Shown here: positions 46,321-57,987 of the stretch, one piece after another | How positions within the stretch are numbered: the stretch's first letter is position 1 | Layout: each line of letters starts with the position of its first letter | Origin: Montifringilla adamsi | Taxonomy: Eukaryota; Chordata; Aves; Passeriformes; Passeridae | Direction of reading: 5' to 3' | Assembly: GCA_017590115.1 (NCBI GenBank) | Contig: JAGGNK010008337.1 | Span: forward strand, 2,558,412 to 2,622,411 | DNA length: 64,000 nt | The notes under the pieces: generated by a model | What the model was told of the DNA's origin: nothing | Seen by the model: the letters and a program-made list of their open reading frames with translations, nothing else | The model's database searches: none | Made by a program: the position numbers and the translations under genes

Positions 46321-48140
46321 CTACTTGTCCATTGGAAGGGCTCCATGGTTTGCCATAAACCTGTCCTAGCAGAGAGATGGCTGCTGGTACCTGAACCTGG
46401 TCTGAGTGAGGTCTCAGGCAGCTGATCTTTCTGCAGACTTCAAGTTCTTGTTGGCATCAGGGGCGTCAGAGTTGCAGAGTGCTGTAAGAGGACCTGCCAA
46501 GTGTCTGATGGCACTGGAGACCTGAGGCTGACAGAGGTAACCACTAAGGTCCTCTTGGGCTGCCTGTGTCCATCTCAACCTGAAGTGGGGAGGGAAACTT
46601 CTCTTTTAAGGGGAAAGCACAAGTGGAGAAGAAAAGGTGGCAGAGGAGCACCCAGTGGTGAGCCCAAGGTCTGTGTTTGCAGGAGCATCCTCTGTAGGAA
46701 TAACTGCTGGATGAGCAGCTGCTGGTGGGTTCCTTCTCTGTGGCAGTGTGGGAACCACCCTGTGCTGTGCCCCCAGACTGGGGCTCACAGGTGCAGCTCT
46801 TAACGCACCAGCTCTGCTCGTTGCTTTCTAACTTGGCGCCTTGAGCTTTGAGATTTTCTGTAGTTTTGGAAATCAGTTGGGTAAAACACAGCAAGGCAGC
46901 TTTATTTGGTGAGTTGGAAGTCTCTCAGGGCAGGAGCGGGGATGGAGGTGCGTGTTGTGGGGGCTGGATTGAAATGCTGGAAGAAATGGCATTGTGTTTG
47001 GATAGGTCTGTGTGCTGTTTGTGATGCCTTCTCCTTCCAAGGCTCTCTGAGCATGTGCTGGGAGAGGCTGAGCTCTGAATTTTACGAGGAAGGTGTTTGT
47101 CCCCCAAGTACAAATGTCTAATTAGACCTGACACAGCGGAGGCATTTCCCTGACATTTATGTCACTGTCTTTCAAATCCTCAGGAGCACACAGGCTGGTG
47201 GGAGGCACCACAAACAATGTCAGAAACAGCATAAAATTCTCCATTAGCCACGACCCCCAGAAAAGAAAAAACAACAAACCAACACCCAACCCTCACACTA
47301 CTTTTATTAGGCACACTAAAAGTGAAAGCAGAAGGGTGGGGCTGGGTTTGTTGGTCTCTGCTTGTAGAGAGACATAAAATGGCTCATTTAAATTCTTAAG
47401 AACTGCATAGGAGGCAGGAGACACAATGAGGATCTCAGAGAAGAAAGGCCATCAGCTGAACAAACTAATAGTGTGGTAATCAAAGGGGAGTTCTGCAGAG
47501 CCCACGGCGAGGTGCTTGGGATGAGGAGGTTCCAGCTCAGCACAACGAGCGCCCCGTCAGCTGAAATCTTTATTAAATTATGAATTAAAAAAACCAGCAA
47601 AGGGACATGTAGCAAAAGGGAAAGACAAGTCCAAGATGTTCCTAAACAGTGCATGCTCCAAGTGTGTGCCGTGGCTGTTCCTGCAAGGGAAACTCATCAG
47701 GGTTGGTGTTGTTGAGGATAATTCCCAAATCCTGCTTTGCTGGGCTCCATCATCCCTGGTGTGGGTGAGAGCCACACTCTGTGCGTGGCTTCCACCAGGT
47801 TTGGAGCAGCTTCCAGCAGTTTTGGAGAAGCTTCCGCCAGGTTTGCTCTGAGGTTCAGTTCTCCAGGGAAAAGGCTGTGGCAGGAGCGTGCTGGGGATGA
47901 GGAGCCAGCCTGCAGGGACAGGGTCAGGCCCTGGTTGCTGCTGGGATCTGCCATGAAAGCACGAGCTGTCAGGTGCTGCCAAGCACTGTCCTGAACAAAA
48001 ATGGTCCAGAGAGGCTTAAAGACAGAGAAATCCAAAAATCCCCACGTAAACCCTGAGTGTGTTGTCTTCAAAGCACTGCACAAGCATTAATTGAGATTCA
48101 CAACAGTGCTACGTGGTGGGGCAGCAATGTTGTCATTTTT
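46321..48140. other. Intergenic DNA, no gene seen
   Basis: Includes an A/C-rich tract near 47262-47300 and a modest AT-rich patch at 47375-47600 (GCTCATTTAAATTCTTAAG, ATCTTTATTAAATTATG). No exon or transposon recognised. Confidence 0.45.
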
Positions 48141-48142
48141 AG

Positions 48143-48195
48143 AGGTAAACAATTTTCTACAGGTAAACACCTGTTTACAGGTAAATTAATCAGGA
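48143..48195. promoter_or_regulatory. 18-bp degenerate repeat carrying forkhead-type sites
   Basis: AGGTAAAC starts at 48143 and 48161, and AGGTAAAT at 48179, spaced exactly 18 bp apart. The first two contain GTAAACA (forkhead consensus), and an inverted TGTTTAC lies at 48172. It could be a small tandem repeat or a regularly spaced cluster of FOX sites. Confidence 0.5.
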
Positions 48196-48577
48196 TTTTT
48201 TTTTGCTGTTACTGTTGCAAAAGTGAAATTCAACATAAAATATGTTAAATATAAAACTAATTTAAAAGAACAGGGGGGAACAGAATCTGCAAAGTCAAAA
48301 CCAAGTAGTGCTAGCCCACAGAATAGGGAACAGGAGGTAGGAAAAAGAAAAGAAAAACAACTTAGAAGCAGAAATACCTCAAGCTTTAGGAGAGTGTTTG
48401 ATTTTAACCAAAATTAAACCATGTTGAATTTCTCCTTGGTTTGATGCAAGTGGCTTTGGTTAAAGTTACACTGTGGAGAAATTTGGCCTCAAGGAAAATT
48501 TCTTCCCAAGAGGACAATTTAAGGAGGGGAGACTCGAGCTCAGAAGTATCTTCTGATGGAGAATGACACCAGAAACC

Positions 48578-48698
48578 AAGGCTGGGTTGGACAGGGCTTG
48601 GAGCAGCCTGTGGAAAGTGTCCCTGCCCATGACAAGGAGTTTGGAACAAGATGATCCTTAAGGTCCTTTCCAACCCAAACCATCCTATGATCCTATAA
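48578..48698 (+). mobile_element. CR1 LINE 3'-end fragment
   Basis: Classical CR1 tail: GGTTGGACAGGGCTTGGAGC, AGCCTGTGGAAAGTGTCCC, TGCCCATGACAAGG, GATGATCCTTAAGGTCC, TTTCCAACCCAAACCATCC and octamer-like TATGATCCTAT. About 120 bases of a 5'-truncated copy. Confidence 0.95.
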
Positions 48699-51039
48699 AA
48701 TTCCTGCTGGGAGGGCAGGAATGCTGCCCAACCAAGCTGCTGAGCTTTGGGTCAGCCAAGCACCAAAGGGTTTTGGTTTTGTAACTCTAGTTTTAAATCA
48801 GCCATTGCTCTTGTTCCACACAAGAAAGGTCTTGGAATTAAAATCCTACAGGTTTCAACATTTTCTTTCAGAAAAGCGTTTGACCTGATGCAAACTCAGT
48901 TTTTGGTGTTGCTCTTTCAGATCTCTCCTCCAATAAATTAATAAAAGCTTGGAATCAGTGTCAGTTTTAGAAGTGTGAGCACGGCCCTACCTGTGAGCAG
49001 GGGGTAAACGTGGAATGACAGCAATTTTTTGGTGGTTTAATTTTAAATCCTTTGGAATCAAACTACTGGGAGGATCCTGATGGAAAGTAGGACAGAGACT
49101 TAAATGAAGGGTAGCAGCACAAATTCAATGTGGTTATAATGGCCATTTTCCCTCATTACAGATTCTGGCTGTGACCTGTTGCCTTGGCTTTTATTTTCTT
49201 CTTCAGCTCTTTGAGTTTTGTTACCTTTCTCATCAAACTGGGATGTTCAGGAGGAACAGAATCTGCAATATACTTAAAACAAAACCAGCCCAAAAACCCA
49301 AACATTTTTTTACTACTGTTATTATTTGTAAGTGAATGGTTAAGGGGATTACAATGTATGCTTTTTCCATATCACCTTCTGCATGGAATGGCTGCAAGAT
49401 CCCAGTGCTTCTGGGGCCTGAAAATTCCACACTCAATTTCTTGCTTTGCTTGAGTATGCAGCAAGATCTGCCAAAATTCAGAAAACAGTTTGCTGTTTCA
49501 AAAAAAAACCAAGTTGCTCAAAGTTAAGTGCAAGCGCATCATCAATAAAATTAAATTTTGCTGAGTTCTCAAATTGAATTCAAATTATCAAACAGAGTAG
49601 TTGAAGACTTGCTTTGACTTGCAAGTATAAACTCTTGCAATGCCAGCAATTTAATGTAACTTCTTTTGTCTGTTTCTCAGAAGCTTTTGGAAAGCCTCCT
49701 TCCCTTTTCACATGAAATTATTTTTTATGACTTCCTGAGAGTGTTCAGGTGACACAAAGTCTAAAAATTATGAGCAAGCTTCTCCTGAAGCTCCTTCCTC
49801 CCTTTTGCCTTCCTCCTGTGTGGTTTTCTTTTTGTAAATATGTGTCACTAAGGTTCCTGAGAAACAGATACACAAATATTGCTTCAACCAATAGCACTGA
49901 ATTGGTGTTTTAATTTACAATTGTGCCTTCCAGACTCAGTTTTAATCACAGTGAGGGAAGTTCTTTGTCCTGTTAATGGCAAGTAATGGTCCATCTAGGA
50001 GAGCCCTGTATTATTTCCAGGGTGCTTCATGTGGGGAAGCCACAGGGTTGTCACCTACATGTGCTTCTGGAAGCTCAAAATTGAAATGCAGAGGAAGGAC
50101 AGGGCTGAAGACTTGGATATTTATTTTTAATATTTATTCTCCATGGGTTTTTTTGGGTTTGGTTTTTTTTTTTGGTTCTGGCAAAGGAAAAATTTGCAAT
50201 ATCTCAAGTAAAGATTACACTTTTGACACTGGCAGGGGTGGTTCCGTGCCCTTGCCCCCAGTGAATGAGACTCCTGCAGCATCTCACATTTTGGGGGCAT
50301 GAACTCAACTTGGTGCACGAGCAATGAGGATGTAAAAAGGCAGAGATCAGGGAAAAAATGGGCCTGAAAAGACAAGGAGTTTAATTCTTGGGCCATTCTG
50401 GGTTGAACACTGAACTAGGTGATCAAATCTGCTTTCTCTAGTGGGTGTTGGAGTCAATTCCATTAAAAATCTGTGGGCCTTTCACTGTTTTAAGTACTTG
50501 TTCTCTCTCCTTTATTGTCTCATTTCTAGCTTCTCTACCTGGCCTGATTTTGCTCCAAATGTCTCCATTCACTTTAATTAAGCTGTTTCTTGGCAGTGTC
50601 TTTAAGCAAAGAGGCTTTAAGGAAGAAGAGCATCTCTGTGCAATAAATGAGAGCAGGGCTGGGTAGGTAGAGTTAGAAATGGTTTTGCCAGGAGCTTCTA
50701 TTTCAAAAAAGGACGAGAGGCTGGCATTCCCTTGGTGGCAGCACGGATTTGGGTGTTTACAGCAAAATGTGCTGTCCTTCTGGGACATGTCAGAACAGCA
50801 AAAATCACCTGCTGACACCGACCCACGGGTCAATTATCAGAATTAATTTGCTTTCTGCGGTGCTGTTTGGCTGTAGCTTGAGCAGCAAGCGGGGTGAAAC
50901 TGGAGGGAGAGGAGAAAGTCCATCTGGGAAGATGGCATGGGAAAACCTGTGGGATTCAGGCAGGGTTTTCTCTGAGCCTGGAGCCTGTTCTCTGCCTGGG
51001 CAGGTGCTGAAGGGCACCAGCTGGGAGGTGGCAGAGTCA
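48699..51039. other. Intergenic DNA, AT-leaning, no gene seen
   Basis: Several AT-rich stretches (49130-49360, 49540-49760, 49860-49950) without a clear motif cluster. T run near 50165. No exon or repeat family recognised. Confidence 0.45.
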
Positions 51040-51440
51040 GTTTCGTTGCCAGTCGTAAAGATGCAATTATCACCCCTTGTTTGACCGAAGAAGACTGTAA
51101 AAGGAGACTCAATGTGAGTATTTACTGTATTTTTCTCCCCCCTCTTTCAAAAGGACGGCCAAGTTTGAGTTATGGTAATAGCGGCACTCAGGGTTTAGGA
51201 CTCGCCTCCCTGAAATTTTCAGGACCACTAATTTGTGGTTACTCCAGTGCTGGAATGGACTCGGTGGTGGTGGCCTTTAGACTGGCAATGCAGTAAAAGT
51301 TTAAAGCTGCAACTGCTTCAGAGCCAAAGAAAGAGAGAAGATTGAAACCTAAAGGTTAGCGTGAAATGCACTTTACTGTTATCTATGAGAACAAATGAGT
51401 TAAAAAAATTTCAAATACCAGAATACCCTACAGGGAGGAG
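51040..51440. promoter_or_regulatory. Conserved-enhancer candidate
   Basis: Repeat-free block with GATGCAATTATCACCCC, TTGACCGAAGAAGACTG, GGCCAAGTTTGAGTTATGG, AATAGCGGCACTCAGG, CCACTAATTTGTGG, GGACTCGGTGGTGGTGG and GCAATGCAGTAAAAG. It reads as continuous unique sequence with retained CpGs. The long + frame over 51081-51296 is probably incidental. Confidence 0.42.
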
Positions 51441-51479
51441 ATATAACTATTAAAGGGCTGTTATAGCTGCAATAAATGT

Positions 51480-51730
51480 AGGAACAATAAAAATAAATTG
51501 ATGAAGTAAATGTCAGCGCTGTTCCCCTGAGCTGCCCCCACACCTTTGTCCAAAAGTAGAACATCTCCAATTACAGAGGGTGGAATCAGCCTTCAATGAC
51601 AATATGACAAGGACAGAACATAGAGCAGTGGCACAGGGAACACAATTATGCACAGCCTTGAAAAATTGTATCATAGCACAATGTATGGAAGAAATCAATT
51701 AATGATGCAGGGCCTCCACTTCTCTCTAAT
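51480..51730. promoter_or_regulatory. Conserved-enhancer candidate
   Basis: Unique sequence with AATAAATTGATGAAG, TCCAATTACAGAGG, TCAATGACAATATGACAAGG, GCACAATTATGCACAGCC, TTGTATCATAGCACAATG and GAAATCAATTAATGATGC. ATTA and TGAC-type cores are dense. Confidence 0.42.
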
Positions 51731-51966
51731 AATCCTGTGAGAGAAGGATGAACGTCCCCCCCTCACCTTGCAAAAGGAGAAGGGGACAACAACGCTGAGG
51801 AGGGATGACCCACGAGTGAAAGTCTGTATAATACCATGGGTCAGCATTTTCATGCTCTCTGGTGTGTGGATATATCTCTTTACCCATTATTATTTTTTAA
51901 AATCTTCACTTTTGGGAAAGTATTTAATGGGAACCCCCTTCGGTGGCTAAATAGCCCACTGGAAAA

Positions 51967-51993
51967 ATAAAAAAAAAAAGAAAGAAAGAAAAG
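51967..51993. repeat. A-rich / (AAAG)n simple repeat
   Basis: A run followed by about four AAAG copies. Confidence 0.85.
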
Positions 51994-52059
51994 AGATTTC
52001 TTTGGTGAAAAGGCCAGAGACGAGAAAAGCCGACAGCTCAAATCCAAAGGCAGGAGCTG

Positions 52060-52240
52060 AAAGGAAAATTAAAATTTTTTAGGAGTAAACAGTGTAGATG
52101 GTAGAAGACAATTTATCTTGTGCAATTTACAACAGGTGCTAAACATTACGAAAACCAGAGCTATTAAGCAATCAAATTAAGCTATAATTAACAGAAGAAA
52201 ACTGCGCAGGAATTCTAATTAATACGTATGTGAGCACATC
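52060..52240. promoter_or_regulatory. Conserved-enhancer candidate
   Basis: TTATCTTGTGCAATTTACAAC, CATTACGAAAACC, AAGCAATCAAATTAAGC, TATAATTAACAG and TTCTAATTAATACG lie within 180 bases, a very high density of homeodomain-type cores. Confidence 0.45.
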
Positions 52241-52879
52241 CGTGGTCCCCTCCACAGCTCAGCTTTCTAAACCCCTGCCATTTCCCCAGATCAACCCAAG
52301 GGTCAGTGCTTGGAGGGTGTGTGGGACACTCTGGGTGTCACCAGAGGTGTTCCCCAACAGCTGCACTCCGGGATGCTGGCTCGGAGGGCGATGCTTTAAT
52401 TTGGGATATGCTGTTCCAAGCCTCTAGAAAGACTCATCTTTTGTTTGAAGACCTGGCTGAGAGAAGCCCACAAGCAGCTGGGTTCATCCTTCTGTTTATG
52501 TTTGCCCCCTGTGGTCGTCCTCCCTTCCCCACCAGGTCTATTTCTGAGCAAGCCCTGTTTCCCAGGGTGCTGTTGGAGAAGAATTCGTGACAGCAGTTTT
52601 CCTGGATGGAGATTCTGAGGTGGGATGGCCACAATTCTTCCAGAGATGTTAATTCTTGCTTTGCCAAGGACCTGAAACCGTCCTGAACTGGCACTGGATC
52701 AAATGTGTGACGGGTACTCCAGGTGATTAATATCTCTGAGATGACTGGGACAAGTTTGCCCAGCTTTGGTTAAAAGCAGAGCTCAACTCCCTTATCTATA
52801 TGCCTCCCAAACAGAGATAACAGTGCTTCCCTACCTTACAGAAGTGTTGGGAACATCAGGTGGTTTAGTGCCTGCGTGC

Positions 52880-53110
52880 CACTTTCAAGTGCTATCATTA
52901 TAGTACCATGGCCCATCTTAGGGAGGATTTGTTATTTCTTACAAAATTAATTGTAAATCCAATAGAAAATAATTCAGCCTCTGAAATTCTGGTGAGATAA
53001 TTATTGTGAAGGCAGAATTAGGGTAGTTCCTTTCAAATGATGCACTACTTTAATTATTACTTTCTAATTCTATGCAAATATCATTTAAAGCCCTTGTAAC
53101 CTTCTCATGG
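52880..53110. promoter_or_regulatory. Enhancer-like AT-rich island with POU octamer
   Basis: Motifs include CAAAATTAATTGTAAATCC, GAGATAATTATTGTG, TTTAATTATTAC and a perfect ATGCAAAT at 53072-53079. GC-richer DNA on both sides. Confidence 0.42.
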
Positions 53111-54030
53111 GTTGGTTGAATTTACCCCCTCAAATATGGTGCTGACTCCTTCAATTCCCCCGCTGCATTCCTCAGGTGGATTGTTGTTTTCCCTGGAAAG
53201 CAGCATCTTTTACTGGTGGTTCTGCAGATTTTCTCACTCGGGGTTGCAGGTCCTGCTGCTCGTTGTTGGTTGCCTGTGCGTCTTGCATGATTTGATAATT
53301 TTTCCCTTTTTGTGTCAGTCTGGGCATTATCAGTTCCCAAAAACACCTGCTGCAAGATTGGGTCACCTCTTCCGTGCCCAGCTGGTTGGCTGGAAATCAC
53401 TGGGAAAAATGTGAAGCCTAAGACTGGGGGCACTGCAGGTGGATTTTGAGTCAGGTTGAGATGACTTAACCTGACCATCTCACGCTCTCCCTGCCAAACA
53501 GGGACTGCAGGAGCAGTTTTCCTCTGCTGTTTTCCATGCAAATGTCTGCGTTCTAATTGTGCTCTGAATAATTTTGAGCCCTGCTCTCTCTTCCTGGCTC
53601 CCTGCCAAGCTGGTGCACAAACAGCCCCCTGCCCTACCCTTGGGAGCATCCTTCCCTGGGCATCGCTGCTGCCTCTTCCCAGAGCCGTGCCCGAGGAGCT
53701 GGATATGGGGTCAGGCCTGGGCTGGTGGGATTCAGCTGGCTGAGCAACCAAAATTCTCCAGGGGTTATGGGGATGCTCCAGCCAAGGTGCTGAAATGAGA
53801 CATTTTTGCTTGGCATTGTGCTTGTTCCTTCCCAAATCCTGCTCTCCTTCAGGGTCTCCCTCTGCCATGGAGCACTCCACAGGGACTGGGAATTTGTGTG
53901 TGTTTAAAATGCTCTCAGGGTGTGGGAGCATCACTCTTGGAAGTGATTGCCAGTGCCTTACCCTTGTGTGCATGGATGTGCTAAATCTAAGTGTGTGCCT
54001 GCCTGTCTGCGAGATCAGGACCTCGGTTAT
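53111..54030. other. Region under an unexplained 305-codon antisense ORF
   Basis: The - strand is open from ATG at 54039 to a stop at 53122. The product is Pro-, Gln-, Arg- and Ser-rich, has no signal peptide, membrane segment or motif I recognise, and starts within AT-rich DNA. No flanking promoter, splice sites or poly(A) signal is clear, and sense-strand frames overlap it. I treat it as non-coding until shown otherwise. A perfect octamer ATGCAAAT occurs at 53536-53543. Confidence 0.25.
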
Positions 54031-55171
54031 TAATAACAATTAACAATTAATTAATTATTCCCATCAGGTAGATATGCCAACCTCTGGCTTATTCCTGGAC
54101 ATCTCGCACGGCGAATTAAAAAGCACAGTGTGAGCTTTTAAAGGGAATATCCTTCCCTTTCCTTGGGTGGTGTTTCACGTGTCGAAGTTTGCTTTTGTAA
54201 TTTCGTGGCAAACTCCCTCTTTTTCGCTCATCTTTCCTTTATTCAAATTTTTTTGGCTAAATTGTGGGGGATTTTGGTGCCTGTTGGAGCGAGTGATTAA
54301 TGGCAGGGATGAGAGAGGGGAAAGGCAAGGCAGCTCTGGGAGGGAAAGCTGGGTAGATGGGCTGGTGCTGGTGGCAGGGGAGAGATCCCAGCCCCGGGCA
54401 GGGGGACACCAGGTCAGGGGATAACTCCACCCCAGTGTCCAAAACCAGTGCCTGGAGGAGATGCACAAATCCCACCACACAGGGGGAAAAAGGACACCCG
54501 GCACAGGCAGGAATTCAAGCAATTAATCCTTTACTTAAAGAATAATAAGCAGCCAGATTTTTACATACCAAAAGTGGGAACAAGGTAAAAGGGGTTAAAA
54601 ACTAAAAAGCAAGGACAGCAGACACCAATTAACACAATGCTAATTGACAATTTCCCCAAGCCTCCATGAAACATGCCAGACCTATTTCCCCAATTACTAA
54701 TTAAATCAAACCACACACACAATACTAATTTTCCCAACTTTGGGAGCTCAGTAGACAAATAAAATGTGAAACTAACTTAAACATGTTGTCAAAGTGCAGA
54801 GAGATTAGAGAACTTTAAGGGAAAAGGGATGAAGCTTTGCTCTGGGTATAGTCTTTATATTTCTGGCCGTTTTGGGGAGTTGGAGGAGGGATGTTAATTG
54901 GGGCAGGTATGTGCTGGGGTCCTGCTTGCTGGATGTGATTCACACCCCGAGAGAGGGTGAGGACACAAGGCTGGTCTGGTTTGCTGCTTAATGAGAGGAT
55001 TCCTGAAAAACAGCCTAGAAGGGGCTGCTTGGGCAGCCTGCGATGCCTCGCAGGTATTCAGAAGAGCAGTTGTGATTTGGAAAAAGTTTTATCTGGGGCT
55101 GGGGGAGAGGTGGTGACAGCAGCTCCTGCCAGGCTGCCCTGTGGTGGGGGGGGGGGACAAGCGTGCTGCCC
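54031..55171. other. Intergenic DNA with AT-rich patches
   Basis: AT-rich patches at 54030-54130 (AACAATTAATTAATTATTCC) and 54515-54800 (many TTAATC, CAATTA and ACTAATT strings). The second could be an old insertion or another regulatory island. G run near 55146. No gene seen. Confidence 0.4.
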
Positions 55172-55313
55172 CATCCCTGGAAGTGTTCAAGGCAAGGCTG
55201 GGTGGGATTTGAGCAACCTGGTCCAGTGAAAAATATCCCTGCCCAAGACAGGAGGTTTGGAACACAATGGTCTTCCAGGACCCTTCCCCAGCCAAGCTGT
55301 TCCATGACTCCAT
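55172..55313 (+). mobile_element. CR1 LINE 3'-end fragment
   Basis: CCCTGGAAGTGTTCAAGGC, AAGGCTGGGTGGGATTTGAG, GAGCAACCTGGTCCAGTG, CCCTGCCCAAGACAGG, GTTTGGAACACAATGGTC and TTCCATGACTCCATG follow the order of the CR1 tail. More diverged in the last 40 bases. Confidence 0.9.
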
Positions 55314-55489
55314 GCTGCTCTCCCTGTGGAAAGGTTCTGAGAGATGCTGGAGGTGCAGTTGTGGCTGGGGTGTCCTTGCCCTGCCCGGCTGGGCAGGAGG
55401 AGCAGGAGGACAGCTCAAAGTCCTCCAGCTGGTTGTGCTTTATCAAACGGCCACCCCCTCCCCCGGCATGGAATGAGGATGAGGCAGCG

Positions 55490-55690
55490 ATGGGATAGGT
55501 TAATGCCAATAATTAAAGAGAGTTTAAAACCAAGCAGGAGACTGAACCGCCTGTGTGGGTGGCTAGAATGGTTGTTTGATGTGAAAGTCAATGACTGAAT
55601 TATTCAGAGAGAGTGATTTCCAAATGATAATTTTACATTTCCCATAACTGATTTTGATTTATTCCGGCAGCAGCCCATAGCCCAGCAGGA
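55490..55690. promoter_or_regulatory. Conserved-enhancer candidate
   Basis: GCCAATAATTAAAGAG, GTTTAAAACCAAGC, TGTTTGATGTGAAAGTC, CAATGACTGAATTATTC, CAAATGATAATTTTAC and GATTTTGATTTATTCC occur in a repeat-free block. The boundary with the GC-rich DNA on the left is abrupt. Confidence 0.45.
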
Positions 55691-57345
55691 GTTGGGAGAG
55701 GTTCTTGGCTCTGCTGCTTCTTTTTCCCTCTCCTTGGAGCACAGAAAGGTGCTTGGAGCTGGAATCCACCCCTGCTTGGAGACTGACCTTTGTGCACCCA
55801 TCACTGGCGGGGCTTGGATTTTTTCAAAGGAGAAAGGCAGGGAAGGCGTTTGTTTTACAGAAATTGGCCTGTTGCTCTCATCCTCACCGGGACCTCTCGT
55901 AGAGAGCATCCCTCTGGCATGGTAAGTAGGTATTTCATTCCTTAGGGGACACACAGCTGCTCCAGGGAGGTGTGGGATAGCCCTTTCCTGGTGTGCATGG
56001 GCCGATGGGATTTGTAGGATGCTGCTGGCGCTGGTCCCTCGTGGGCCAGGTGGGAGCTGCAGGTTGTTTCAGAGGAGGCTTCTTCCTCTCTCCTCATGGT
56101 CATTAATTCTGTCTGGGGCCAGGCAGACCTCCCCTAATGAAAGCTGCAGCGAGATTGGTTTGCTGCGTGGCAAAGCTTCAGTTTTGGTGAATCAGCAATT
56201 TCTGATGAAAAATCTTTTGTCTGAAAATTCCCAAGAAGCTCCGGCTCTGACCTCGGAGCGGCTGCCTTTCCTCGGAGCACATTACTGGGATTTATGGTGC
56301 TCTCCCATGGTTTATTGTTCCACTGCAGGCAGAGCTGCTGGATGAGTTTTGACTATCCTTGTGGGCAGGGAAGCAAAGCAGCAGTGTGGGACTGTCCAAA
56401 CTTGCATGATTTAACACAAATCCGTGCTGTGGGGTGGGTGTGGGCCCACACCGAGTAGTTTCTGGCCACTTTGAGGCTGCTCAGGGTTGGGGTACATCTT
56501 CCCTGGGCACAGCTCCTCCTTTAGCTGTTCTGGTGAGTGGTCCTGAAGAAATATTCCCAGTGCCACCAGCTCTTTAATTAGGAAAATAAGTGGTGACTGC
56601 AGCATGAGTTTGTGGTGTGTTTCCTGAAGGCTGCAGGCATGGAGAGGATGTTTATGCCATGGACCTGCCAAGGGTACCTTAGTGACAGCAAATAGCCACA
56701 GTAAGGCGCAAAAAAACCTTGCAAAGCATGAGAAGAATAAAATAAAATATCATTCCGATTTTATAGCTGTAGGCCCAGCACATTGGCACTGCAGTGTTTG
56801 CTCAAGGCTGCAAGAAAACAAACCCTGAGCTTGGAATTGGAGTGAAATCTGCGGAGTAACTTCAGCAGCAGGACACAAATTTCCTCTGCACTATAAACAC
56901 CCATACTCACCTCCTTAAGGAGCACAGCAGAAGGAATGTGGTAGCAGAAGGGCTCCAAAAGGCTGGTCCAGGAAAGAGGGAAGCAGTGTTTTACAAGGCA
57001 TAATTTGTGAGAGATGGAGACCATCACTGATGTGCATTGCCAGGCTGTAGGTGATGCCTTCTCTATATGAGAACTTCCATCCATTTTAATGGAGGTGGTG
57101 GTGAAGAGTTTTGGAAAATGTGAAAACACAGGGAAAACACCGTGATGGATGGAGATTACTCTAGCTCATCCTTCCCATATCCAATGTCTGCTTTAACTCA
57201 AGATTCCTCCATGCTTTGTGAGCTGTGTATTTATCAGCTGTGGCACTGAGACACCTCCTCAAGGCAGAGCAGAGTGCTGGGGACAGGGACAGGACCACGA
57301 GCTCAATGCTCTGAATGCCTGGAGTACGGCCCATCCAGAAGGCCA
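55691..57345. other. Intergenic DNA, no gene seen
   Basis: Mixed composition. A short AT-rich stretch sits near 56725-56765 (AGAATAAAATAAAATATC). No transposon or exon recognised. Confidence 0.45.
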
Positions 57346-57349
57346 AGCT

Positions 57350-57500
57350 CCCTCCCCATAATCATAGGAAAAAGTAATCAAATTACTGCCTTTCATGTCA
57401 CATTAGTGAAAACGGATACTAGTATGATGCATATTAATATAACATGATGGGAAATTGCTAATACAATTAGACCATCACATTTTATTAGCACCGGAGTGAC
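57350..57500. promoter_or_regulatory. Strong conserved-enhancer candidate
   Basis: Compact AT-rich core: AAAAAGTAATCAAATTACTG (a near-palindromic homeodomain pair around 57373-57386), TGTCACATTAGTG, ATGATGCATATTAATATAAC, TGCTAATACAATTAGACC and TTTATTAGC. About 150 bases, no simple repeat, bounded by GC-rich DNA on both sides. Among the densest homeodomain-motif clusters in the window. Confidence 0.5.
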
Positions 57501-57912
57501 AACTCCCACTGAAGAGCAGGACGGCTGGGAGCGAGCACGGGCCCGGTGTGCAGCCACAGGGACAGGGCTTAACTCTCCAAAAACCCCCTTTATTTTATCT
57601 CCCCAGGCAGTTGCTTGGTCATCTGGGTATGGGTTACAGCAGCCCTCTGAAAATATTCCCTGGATTCCCTGGGAAATGAGTCCTCATCTTGAAAGTTATC
57701 TGCCTCTCATGGGAATTTTTTTTTTCTGTGTACACACAGTCATAGTATGATATGAGAAAATCAGAACATACTACTCCCCTCTACAAAGATGTGTAACTTT
57801 TTCTTGATAGAGTCTACCTTTTTGTATTTCTCTCTTAATTCTTTATCTAGTTATAAAATGATCCTGTGCAAGTTTTGTGGGTTACAAATGTAAATGCACA
57901 TTTATAGACATC

Positions 57913-57987
57913 ACCCTGCCAGGGCAGTGGGGTTGGAATTAGATGGTCTTCAGGTCCCTTCCAACCCAAACCATTCTATTATTCCAT
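57913..57987 (+). mobile_element. CR1 LINE 3'-end fragment
   Basis: CCTGCCAGGGCAGTGGGG, TTGGAATTAGATGGTCTTC, AGGTCCCTTCCAACCCAAAC and CATTCTATTATTCC, close to the CR1 terminal consensus. About 75 bases. Confidence 0.95.

Noticed and set aside
53122..54039. 305-codon antisense ORF as a protein-coding gene
   Set aside because: No recognisable domain, splice or promoter context, and overlapping sense frames. Kept only as a finding to check.
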